Under the pieces are notes generated by a model. That model did no database searches. It had not been told where the DNA came from and saw only the letters and a list, made by a program, of their open reading frames with translations. A DNA stretch of 5,034 nt from JANRLJ01 sp034437895 (GTDB taxonomy: Bacteria; Chloroflexota; Anaerolineae; Aggregatilineales; Phototrophicaceae): assembly GCA_034437895.1 (NCBI GenBank), contig DAOTTO010000210.1, positions 1 through 5,034 on the forward strand. Reading direction: 5' to 3'. Each line of letters starts with the position of its first letter. The first letter of the stretch is position 1. Shown one piece after another: positions 1 to 5,034 of this stretch. Made by a program: the position numbers and the translations under genes.

Positions 1-839
1 CCGCGCTTGTTTTCATGATTATCGTGACACAAGTCCCCCTGTTGTTTACGATAGCCTACAGTTTACAGCGCTGGAATTTGCTGCGGCCACAGCGGCGGGG
101 ATTTGTTGGCCTGGATAACTTCCCAAGAGTTCTTCAAGAACCTTCTTTTTGGACAATTATTCGTAACACGATGACTTTGACACTTTCGGTTGTCATCATC
201 ACGTTAGTTTTGGGCATGATCCTCGCTTTATTATTAAATCGCACTTTTCCGGGGCGTGGCATTATCCGCACGATGCTGATTACACCTTTTTTAATTATGC
301 CTACGGTTTCGGCGGTCTTATGGAAAAATGTGCTGTTTAACCCGGCTTTCGGCTTAATTGGTTCGGCCTTTGCCTTAGCAGGGCTGCCGCGACCCGATAT
401 CCTGGCGCATGAGCCGATGATCGCCGTCATCATCATTATTGTGTGGGAATGGACACCGTTTATGATGTTGATTTTGTTGGCGGGGCTGCAGTCGCTCGAT
501 ATGGAACGGGTGGAAGCCGCCCAAATTGATGGGGCGGATTTAATCCAGATTTTCCGCCATATTCTCATTCCGCATCTGATGCGCTATATCGAACTGGCCG
601 TTTTGATGGAAATGCTCTTTATCTTGAGCGTGTTTGGGGAAATTTTCGTGACGACGACGGGCGGGCCGGGAATCCAAACGACTAATCTTTCCTTTGGCAT
701 CTACATCGAAGCATTTCAGCGCTGGGATATTGGGCAAGCGAGCGCGATGGGTATTTATGCCATTATTCTGGCGAATGTCATGCTGGTGGTGTTTATTCGT
801 GTCTTGCGGCGCGGACAAGATGAAGGGATTACGACCTAA
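1..839 (+). CDS. Sugar/polyol ABC transporter permease, MalF/SmoF-type (5' end outside window)
   Basis: Inner-membrane subunit of a CUT1-class ABC importer, expected to pair with the next gene product to form the translocation channel. The reading frame is open from base 3 (codons for A-L-V-F) before the first ATG at base 15. Because that ATG falls inside the first hydrophobic helix, I treat the gene as truncated by the window edge, probably missing roughly 15-25 N-terminal residues. Counting from the base-15 Met, hydrophobic segments lie near 1-17, 52-74, 86-104, 135-158, 190-211 and 244-264, giving the usual six helices. The ATPase-coupling EAA loop is clear at 167-186 (EAA at 167-169, G173, I-P at 185-186), and the family's TGGPG turn is at 215-219. 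The stretches PTVSAVLWKN (96-105) and LQSLDMERVEAA (158-169) resemble SmoF/MtlF polyol permeases, from memory. Transport function is near certain; polyol as substrate is inference. Confidence 0.93.
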   Translation, partial: ALVFMIIVTQVPLLFTIAYSLQRWNLLRPQRRGFVGLDNFPRVLQEPSFWTIIRNTMTLTLSVVIITLVLGMILALLLNRTFPGRGIIRTMLITPFLIMPTVSAVLWKNVLFNPAFGLIGSAFALAGLPRPDILAHEPMIAVIIIIVWEWTPFMMLILLAGLQSLDMERVEAAQIDGADLIQIFRHILIPHLMRYIELAVLMEMLFILSVFGEIFVTTTGGPGIQTTNLSFGIYIEAFQRWDIGQASAMGIYAIILANVMLVVFIRVLRRGQDEGITT

Positions 840-1660
840 TGTTACGTAATCGCACCGTTGGCAACGGCTTAACGTTCCTAACCTACCTACTCACTTTTAT
901 CATTTTCTTCCCAATTTTTTGGATGGTGCTGACTTCGTTTAAGACGGAGGCTGTCGCTTTTGATTACCCGCCCAAGCTGGTGTTTACGCCAACTTTGAGC
1001 AATTGGAATATCGCGTTGTTCGAGACTGGTTTCTTTAAAAGTCTTAGGAACACGCTGCTGATTGTGGCGGGGTCAACTTCTTTAGCGTTGATTTTAGGTA
1101 TTCCGGCGGCTTATGCGCTGGCCTATTATCCGGGAAAACGGGCAGATTTTACGCTGACGTGGCTGATTTCCACCCGGATGCTGCCGCCTGTTGGCGTAAT
1201 CGTGCCGTTATTCATTATCTTCCGAGATACGGGGCTGCGTGATACCCATTTGGGAATGATTATTATCTACTGCGCGATGAATTTGCCGTTGGTAGTGTGG
1301 ATGATGCGCTCGTTCTTTCTGGATGTCCCTTACGAAATTTTGGAAGCAGGGCGGATTGATGGAGTGTCTTTATGGCAAGAATTTCGTTTTATCGCTATTC
1401 CATTGGTGACACCGGGGTTATTCGCGACGGCGCTGCTATGCATGATTTTTTCGTGGAATGAATTTTTCTTCGCCTTTAACCTGACCGTGACGGATGCCGC
1501 GCCGCTTTCGGTGTATATCTCATCGTTTAAGACGGCGGAAGGCTTATTTTGGGCGAAGATGTCTGCCGGGGCGACGGCGGCAGTACTGCCAGTCGTTATC
1601 GCCGGGTGGTTCGCACAGCGCCAATTGGTAAAAGGGCTGACGATGGGCGCAGTAAAATAA
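839..1660 (+). CDS. Sugar/polyol ABC transporter permease, MalG/SmoG-type
   Basis: Second channel subunit of the same CUT1 importer, 273 residues, a normal full length. Its ATG shares a base with the preceding stop (TAATG, 837-841), which points to translational coupling and equal production of the two permeases. A GAAGGGA stretch at 822-828 could serve as ribosome binding site. Hydrophobic segments lie near 12-33, 68-92, 107-128, 137-159, 189-212 and 241-260. The EAA-type loop reads EAGRIDG at 169-175, with I-P at 187-188. The third position is Gly instead of the usual Ala, a common variant. The SWNEFFFA motif (205-212) and the C-terminal GLTMGAVK (266-273) are typical of MalG-like subunits. 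STRMLPPVGV (111-120) and EGLFWAKMSA (234-243) closely recall SmoG/MtlG of sorbitol/mannitol importers, which is the main reason for suggesting a polyol substrate. No ATPase or binding protein follows it. Confidence 0.95.
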   Translation: MLRNRTVGNGLTFLTYLLTFIIFFPIFWMVLTSFKTEAVAFDYPPKLVFTPTLSNWNIALFETGFFKSLRNTLLIVAGSTSLALILGIPAAYALAYYPGKRADFTLTWLISTRMLPPVGVIVPLFIIFRDTGLRDTHLGMIIIYCAMNLPLVVWMMRSFFLDVPYEILEAGRIDGVSLWQEFRFIAIPLVTPGLFATALLCMIFSWNEFFFAFNLTVTDAAPLSVYISSFKTAEGLFWAKMSAGATAAVLPVVIAGWFAQRQLVKGLTMGAVK

Positions 1661-1690
1661 GACCATCTCACTGCATCTCTTGAATATTCT

Positions 1691-1705
1691 GTGTGATAAT
1701 CTCAC
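1691..1705 (+). promoter_or_regulatory. Candidate repressor operator overlapping an extended -10-like element upstream of the LacI-family gene
   Basis: Bases 1691-1705 form an odd-length imperfect palindrome, GTGtGATaATCtCAC, with six of seven pairs matching around A1698. An extended -10-like string, TGTGATAAT, lies at 1692-1700 inside it. I see no good -35 hexamer at the proper distance upstream. Transcription starting about seven bases downstream would leave a short leader before the ATG at 1735. A LacI-type protein bound here would block its own promoter, and perhaps the dehydrogenase genes too. Palindromes of this quality can arise by chance in a gap of this size, so the call is tentative. 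Confidence 0.3.
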
Positions 1706-1734
1706 CAAACAATCCAGAAGATGTGGTTAAGCCC

Positions 1735-2808
1735 ATGAAACAGTCAGAACGTAAAGCCGATCCGACGATGGTCGAGGTCGCAAAAAAAGCAGGTGTCTCC
1801 GTCGCTACCGTATCACGGGTGGTCAACAACTCTGGTACGGTCAGCGCTAAACTTGAACAGCGCGTGCTAAAGGCCATGCAAAAGCTGAATTATCATCCGA
1901 GTACGCTCGCTCGCAGCTTTAAAAAACAACAAACGATGCTAATCGGTGTGTTGATTCCGATTTTGGAGCATCCCTCGTACAGCCGCATGGCATCGTCCAT
2001 CGAAAAGCGATTGTTCGAGCAAGGCTATCGAGCGCTCATCTGTAATTCGGAAGAAGATGAGCAGCGCGAAAAAGAATACATCGAAATGCTGCTGCGGCAG
2101 CGGGTGGACGGCATGATTATCAACTCATCCGCCCGTGACTCGCAAAGCCTGATGGTGTTGGGCGAAAACAACATTCCGATAGTGTTGTTTGACCGTAACC
2201 TTAAAGACCTACGCTGCAATAAGGTGTTTTGTGATAACTCGATGGGTGGGTTTACCGGAATGGAACATCTGATTCAACTAGGGCATCAACGAATTGGGGT
2301 GGTGGGCGCACCCAGCCATCCTGAACCCATTATCCGGCGTATGTTAGGCATACGGCAGGCGATGACGCAGTATGAGATGCCCTACGACCCAGAATTGATG
2401 GTGATGGGGGATACGCAGCTTTTTGATATGGGCTATAACGCGGCGCGGCAGTTGATGGAATTGGCTTCACCGCCGACTGCGATTTTCGCGCTCACGGATG
2501 TGACGGCAGTGGGTGTCATGCACGCCGTTGCAGAAATGGGCTATAAAGTGCCAGATGATATTTCGGTCTTGGGCTATGATGACATCCCGATTGCATCTTA
2601 CATGATGCCGCCGCTGACGACGGTGGCGCAGCCGATTGTCGAAATGGGAAGGACAGCGGTTGATTTACTGCTGCGTCAGATTGAAGATGGCGATCTTGAG
2701 CCGCAATCTGCCGTCTTAGAAACACGGCTCGTCATCCGATCTTCCACCGCACCGCCGCGAGAGGTCAGTAACACCCTGTTTTACACGAGAGATAACCAAA
2801 CCCATTAG
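1735..2808 (+). CDS. LacI/GalR-family transcriptional regulator
   Basis: Cytoplasmic DNA-binding repressor, probably sensing the imported sugar/polyol or a product of it and controlling this locus. From the ATG at 1735 it has 357 residues, slightly longer than the usual 330-345. The N-terminal helix-turn-helix is unmistakable at 13-34 (VEVAKKAGVSVATVSRVVNN and following), with the hinge-helix segment STLARSFKKQQ at 56-66. A periplasmic-binding-protein-like sensor domain follows. Its family landmarks are VDG at 124-126, FDR at 152-154, DN at 167-168, GYDDIPIA at 280-287 and PPLTTV at 292-297. The last ~16 residues form a polar tail beyond the usual end. The start is uncertain: the frame also opens with GTG at 1693, which would lie inside the candidate promoter/operator, and another ATG at 1768 sits right before the HTH. 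None has a strong ribosome binding site. The gene lies between transporter and dehydrogenase genes; the inducer is unknown. Confidence 0.94.
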   Translation: MKQSERKADPTMVEVAKKAGVSVATVSRVVNNSGTVSAKLEQRVLKAMQKLNYHPSTLARSFKKQQTMLIGVLIPILEHPSYSRMASSIEKRLFEQGYRALICNSEEDEQREKEYIEMLLRQRVDGMIINSSARDSQSLMVLGENNIPIVLFDRNLKDLRCNKVFCDNSMGGFTGMEHLIQLGHQRIGVVGAPSHPEPIIRRMLGIRQAMTQYEMPYDPELMVMGDTQLFDMGYNAARQLMELASPPTAIFALTDVTAVGVMHAVAEMGYKVPDDISVLGYDDIPIASYMMPPLTTVAQPIVEMGRTAVDLLLRQIEDGDLEPQSAVLETRLVIRSSTAPPREVSNTLFYTRDNQTH

Positions 2809-2810
2809 GA
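2807..2810 (+). promoter_or_regulatory. Shine-Dalgarno site overlapping the preceding stop codon
   Basis: AGGA at 2807-2810 shares two bases with the TAG stop of the regulator gene and sits six bases before the ATG at 2817. It supports this start for the first dehydrogenase and suggests that ribosomes finishing the regulator can reinitiate there, so the two genes are probably co-transcribed and coupled. Confidence 0.55.
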
Positions 2811-2816
2811 CACACT

Positions 2817-3830
2817 ATGAAAGCAATCGTGTTTCCACAGCCGGAAACGATCTCACTGGAACAAGTCAATGATCCAACGCCTGCCGCCGATGAAATTGTC
2901 GTGCAGGTCGCCCGCAGTGGCATCTGTGGGACGGATTTGCATATTTACGGCAACGAATATATGTCGGATTTTCCCCTGATACCCGGTCACGAATTCGGCG
3001 GGAAGATTGTCGAAATCGGGAGCGCAGTAAAAGGCTATAGCATCGGTGAGCGTGTCGCGGTTGATCCGAATTTGTACTGCGGACACTGCGATTTTTGCCG
3101 GAATGAACAGTCGAATCACTGCGCTAATTGGCAGGGGATTGGAATCACGCGCAGCGGCGGTTTCGCAGAATACGTAACAGTGCCGGCGCGGGCGGCCTAT
3201 CGTCTGCCGGATGCACTGAATGATAAGCAGGCGGCTTTTATCGAACCGCTGGCGTGTGTCGTCTATGCCTTAAAGCGGCTGCATATTCGTCCGGCGGATC
3301 GTGTCTTGTTGATGGGCAGTGGGCCGATGGGGTTGCTGCTGATTCAAGCGCTTCGGGCGGGAAATGCGTCACAGCTTGTGGTAGTGGATAAACAACCGCA
3401 GCGGCTTGCTTTAGCGAAGCAGCTTGGCGCGAATCAAACAGTTCTTGCTAATCCCGACCAAGATGCTGAACTGAAAGCCTTAGCGCCGCATGGTTTTGAT
3501 ATTGTGATTGATGCGACGGGCGTTCCCGCTGTGATTGAAGGCGCTATCCGTCATCTCAAGGTGCGTGGACAATTTTTGCAATTCGGCGTTACAGCTAATA
3601 ATGCCAAGATTACGCTGAATCCGTATGATATTTTCCGAAATGACTGGACGATCATTGGGTCGTTTGCACTGTGCTATACCTTCCTTCCGGCGATTGCGTG
3701 GCTGGAAAATGGCGTGATTGATGTTGAACCGTTGGTCAGCCATACCGTGCCGCTAGCGGATTTCGCGCAGCTTTTCCATCAGTTTAAAGCAGGCGAAACG
3801 CTCAAAGTCCATTTGCAGATTGGGTCTTAA
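2817..3830 (+). CDS. Zinc-dependent medium-chain (MDR) dehydrogenase, sorbitol/polyol dehydrogenase-like
   Basis: Cytoplasmic NAD(P)-dependent dehydrogenase, 337 residues, near the usual ~340 of the family. Expected to oxidise a secondary alcohol of a sugar alcohol or similar compound to a ketone. The N-terminal GroES-like catalytic domain has C37 in GICGTDLH (35-42) and H58-E59 in PGHEFGG (56-62) as catalytic zinc ligands, with E143 (FIEPLAC, 141-147) as the nearby fourth ligand. The structural zinc lobe is intact: C88, C91, C94 and C102 in the standard C-x2-C-x2-C-x7-C spacing. The Rossmann domain has GSGPMG at 167-172, and D191 at the end of the second strand favours NAD over NADP. The gene starts eight bases after the regulator stop, with AGGA six bases before its ATG. 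Its place in a locus with SmoFG-like permeases supports a polyol substrate, but L-iditol/sorbitol, arabinitol and threonine dehydrogenases cannot be separated by eye. Confidence 0.93.
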   Translation: MKAIVFPQPETISLEQVNDPTPAADEIVVQVARSGICGTDLHIYGNEYMSDFPLIPGHEFGGKIVEIGSAVKGYSIGERVAVDPNLYCGHCDFCRNEQSNHCANWQGIGITRSGGFAEYVTVPARAAYRLPDALNDKQAAFIEPLACVVYALKRLHIRPADRVLLMGSGPMGLLLIQALRAGNASQLVVVDKQPQRLALAKQLGANQTVLANPDQDAELKALAPHGFDIVIDATGVPAVIEGAIRHLKVRGQFLQFGVTANNAKITLNPYDIFRNDWTIIGSFALCYTFLPAIAWLENGVIDVEPLVSHTVPLADFAQLFHQFKAGETLKVHLQIGS

Positions 3831-3869
3831 AACGGTAAGTACGCCAAATAGCAAGAAAGTAGTATATCG

Positions 3870-4844
3870 ATGAAACGTGTCATTATTTCTGAACCGCATC
3901 ATTTAGCAGTGATTGATGTTGAAAAACCGGAAGCGGCGGCGGGGGAAGTGCTGTTAAAAATTCATGCTGTCGGTATTTGCGGGTCGGATTTGCATACCTT
4001 CGAGGGAATGCACCCATTTGTTTCTTATCCTGTTCTGCCGGGGCATGAGGTCAGCGGCGAGATTATCAGCGTTGGTGACGGGGTGGATGCTGGCTTGATC
4101 GGTAAGAAAGCGGTGATCGAGCCATCGCTACCTGCGGGAGAGAATCCGCGTTTTGAGCCGGGACGCTATAACATCAGTACCGGGCTGCGTGTGATGGGCT
4201 TTCAAGCGCCGGGCGCGATGGCGGAGTATTTCGCCGCGCCGCTGGATCGAATCCATCTCCTGCCGGATGATTTTACCCATGAGCAGGGTGCTGTGGTTGA
4301 GCCTGCCGCCGTCGCGGTGCATGGGGTGCGCCTCGCCGGGAATATCGCAGGGCTGCATGTTGCCGTTGTTGGCGCGGGGACGATTGGTCTTCTGGTGGCG
4401 CAGGTCGCGGCAGTTTATGGCGCAGCTTCGGTGACAGTGATCGATTTAATGGAAGAGCGATTAGTCGTCGCCCGTAAATGGGGATTGAATACCGCTGAGT
4501 CAGTTGCGCCTAGCAGCTATGATGTGGTCTTTGAATGCGTAGGGGTAGAAGCGGCTTTACGTGCCAGCATTTTGGGCTGTCGTAAAGGCGCGACGCTGAT
4601 TGTGATGGGCGTGTTTGCGAAAGATGCCAGCATCCCCGCCGGACTGATTCAGGATTGGGAACTCAAAATCCAAGGCAGTCTGATGTATGTCGGCGACGAT
4701 TATAAAGAGGCGATTCGGCTGCTGAAAATTGGCGGAATCAAAATCGATTATCTGATTACGCACCGCTTCCCTTTGGCGCAGGCGGTTGCTGCTTTTGATA
4801 AGGCGCTGGAACGAGGCGCTGTGTTAAAAGTGCTGATTGAGTAG
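3870..4844 (+). CDS. MDR-family alcohol/polyol dehydrogenase lacking the structural zinc cysteines
   Basis: Second NAD-dependent MDR dehydrogenase, 324 residues, a divergent relative of the preceding gene product. Catalytic ligands are kept: C37 in GICGSDLH (35-42), H59-E60 in PGHE (57-60) and E144 in VVEPAAVAVHG (142-152). The Rossmann motif GAGTIG is at 168-173, with D192 ending the second strand, which favours NAD. The structural zinc lobe is present in length, but the four cysteine positions read A89, N92, F95 and S103, so no zinc can be held there. The local sequence FEPGRYNIS (95-103) recalls mammalian sorbitol dehydrogenase, which is known to carry only the catalytic zinc. The loop before SYDVVFE (216-222) is about 11 residues shorter than in the neighbouring enzyme. 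The ATG follows a weak AAGAAAG site (3853-3859) ten bases upstream, and the 39-base gap shows no terminator, so it is probably in the same transcript. Substrate unknown; a polyol or the product of the first enzyme is plausible. Confidence 0.92.
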   Translation: MKRVIISEPHHLAVIDVEKPEAAAGEVLLKIHAVGICGSDLHTFEGMHPFVSYPVLPGHEVSGEIISVGDGVDAGLIGKKAVIEPSLPAGENPRFEPGRYNISTGLRVMGFQAPGAMAEYFAAPLDRIHLLPDDFTHEQGAVVEPAAVAVHGVRLAGNIAGLHVAVVGAGTIGLLVAQVAAVYGAASVTVIDLMEERLVVARKWGLNTAESVAPSSYDVVFECVGVEAALRASILGCRKGATLIVMGVFAKDASIPAGLIQDWELKIQGSLMYVGDDYKEAIRLLKIGGIKIDYLITHRFPLAQAVAAFDKALERGAVLKVLIE

Positions 4845-4874
4845 AAGTAAAACCATGAAAGTCGTTTAATTTTC

Positions 4875-4949
4875 AACCACCAAGTCACCAAGAGCGCCAA
4901 GAAGATTTTCAAGAAATTCTCTTGGTGTCGTCGCTTTGCTTAGGTGGTT
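4875..4949. repeat. Composite imperfect hairpin with CACCAAG direct repeats, possible terminator for the operon
   Basis: CACCAAG occurs at 4878-4884 and 4886-4892, with a variant CGCCAAG at 4895-4901. The outer arm AACCACCAAG (4875-4884) pairs with CTTAGGTGGTT (4939-4949) with one bulged A. The inner arm CACCAAGAG (4886-4894) is a perfect 9-base inverted match to CTCTTGGTG (4919-4927). A T5 run at 4954-4958 follows four bases after the outer arm on the + strand, 110 bases beyond the last stop, so the element could end the transcript. The large loop and asymmetric interior make that uncertain. The sequence style is that of a dispersed intergenic repeat seen in several bacterial phyla, as I recall it. 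Confidence 0.6.
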
Positions 4950-4994
4950 CCAATTTTTACATTATAGAAGTTACGCAGTTCAGCGAGATTTTCC

Positions 4995-5023
4995 GTAGGG
5001 GCGACTCGCCGAGTCGCCCCTAC
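4995..5023. repeat. 29-base near-perfect GC-rich palindrome, REP/MITE-like interspersed element
   Basis: GTAGGGGCGACTCG (4995-5008) and its exact reverse complement CGAGTCGCCCCTAC (5010-5023) flank a single central C5009, so all 14 pairs match. Neither side is followed by a T-run in the transcribed direction, so it does not look like an intrinsic terminator. It is the style of short palindrome (GTAGGGGCGAC followed by variable middle bases) that I recall as dispersed in many copies between genes of Chloroflexota and some cyanobacteria. Copy number in this genome cannot be judged from one window. Confidence 0.75.
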
Positions 5024-5034
5024 AAAACCCATCA

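Noticed and set aside
134..568. Reverse-strand open frame of 144 codons inside the first permease gene
   Set aside because: It is a shadow of a strongly supported membrane protein gene, with no recognisable domain and no independent start context.
1330..1671. Reverse-strand open frame of 113 codons over the end of the second permease gene
   Set aside because: It overlaps the conserved EAA loop and C-terminus of the permease, and its translation has no family features.
1692..1705. CRP-like site (TGTGA and TCAC halves)
   Set aside because: The spacer is five bases instead of the six of CRP sites and the right half lacks the final A; a Crp control claim would not be supported.
3831..3869. Separate promoter or terminator between the two dehydrogenase genes
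   Set aside because: The 39-base gap shows no hairpin with a T-run and no paired -35/-10 elements, so co-transcription is the simpler reading.
4855..4869. Small peptide gene after the last dehydrogenase
   Set aside because: ATG is followed by only three codons before TAA and there is no convincing ribosome binding site.
4878..4901. CRISPR-like repeat array
   Set aside because: The units are only seven bases with one- or two-base gaps and no spacers; this is a short direct repeat inside a hairpin.
4995..5023. Intrinsic terminator
   Set aside because: The stem is strong, but the + strand continues with AAAACCC and the - strand with GGAAAAT, so neither direction has the needed U-run.

Overview
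The window reads as one strand-consistent carbohydrate-uptake and oxidation locus. All five genes lie on the + strand, followed by a short repeat-bearing intergenic region. Two permease genes of the CUT1 (MalF/MalG-type) ABC importer class come first. The first is cut by the left edge of the window, and the two overlap by one base. Both most resemble, from memory, the SmoF/SmoG (MtlF/MtlG) permeases of bacterial sorbitol/mannitol importers. The solute-binding protein and the ATPase are not in the window. They may lie upstream, or the ATPase may be a shared one encoded elsewhere.

After a 74-base gap comes a LacI-family repressor gene. The gap holds an imperfect palindrome and an extended -10-like element. 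Eight bases after the repressor stop comes a zinc-dependent medium-chain dehydrogenase (MDR) with both catalytic and structural zinc ligands. After another 39 bases comes a second MDR dehydrogenase. It keeps the catalytic zinc ligands and the NAD-type Rossmann motif, but all four structural-zinc cysteine positions are substituted. The likely logic is import of a polyol or similar sugar, oxidation by one or both dehydrogenases to a keto-sugar, and repression by the LacI protein until an inducer is present. The exact substrate cannot be read from the sequence.

The last 190 bases (4845-5034) hold no convincing gene. They contain a composite hairpin built from CACCAAG-type repeats (4875-4949), followed by a short T-run, and a 29-base near-perfect GC-rich palindrome (4995-5023). 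Elements of this style are scattered through many Chloroflexota (Anaerolineae-like) genomes in my recollection. Together with the mixed base composition and the polyol-ABC plus MDR gene set, they make an Anaerolineae-type Chloroflexota source the best guess, held with modest confidence. No CRISPR array, rRNA, tRNA, transposase or obviously novel system was seen. The most interesting points are the paired dehydrogenases with contrasting zinc sites and the two intergenic repeat elements.
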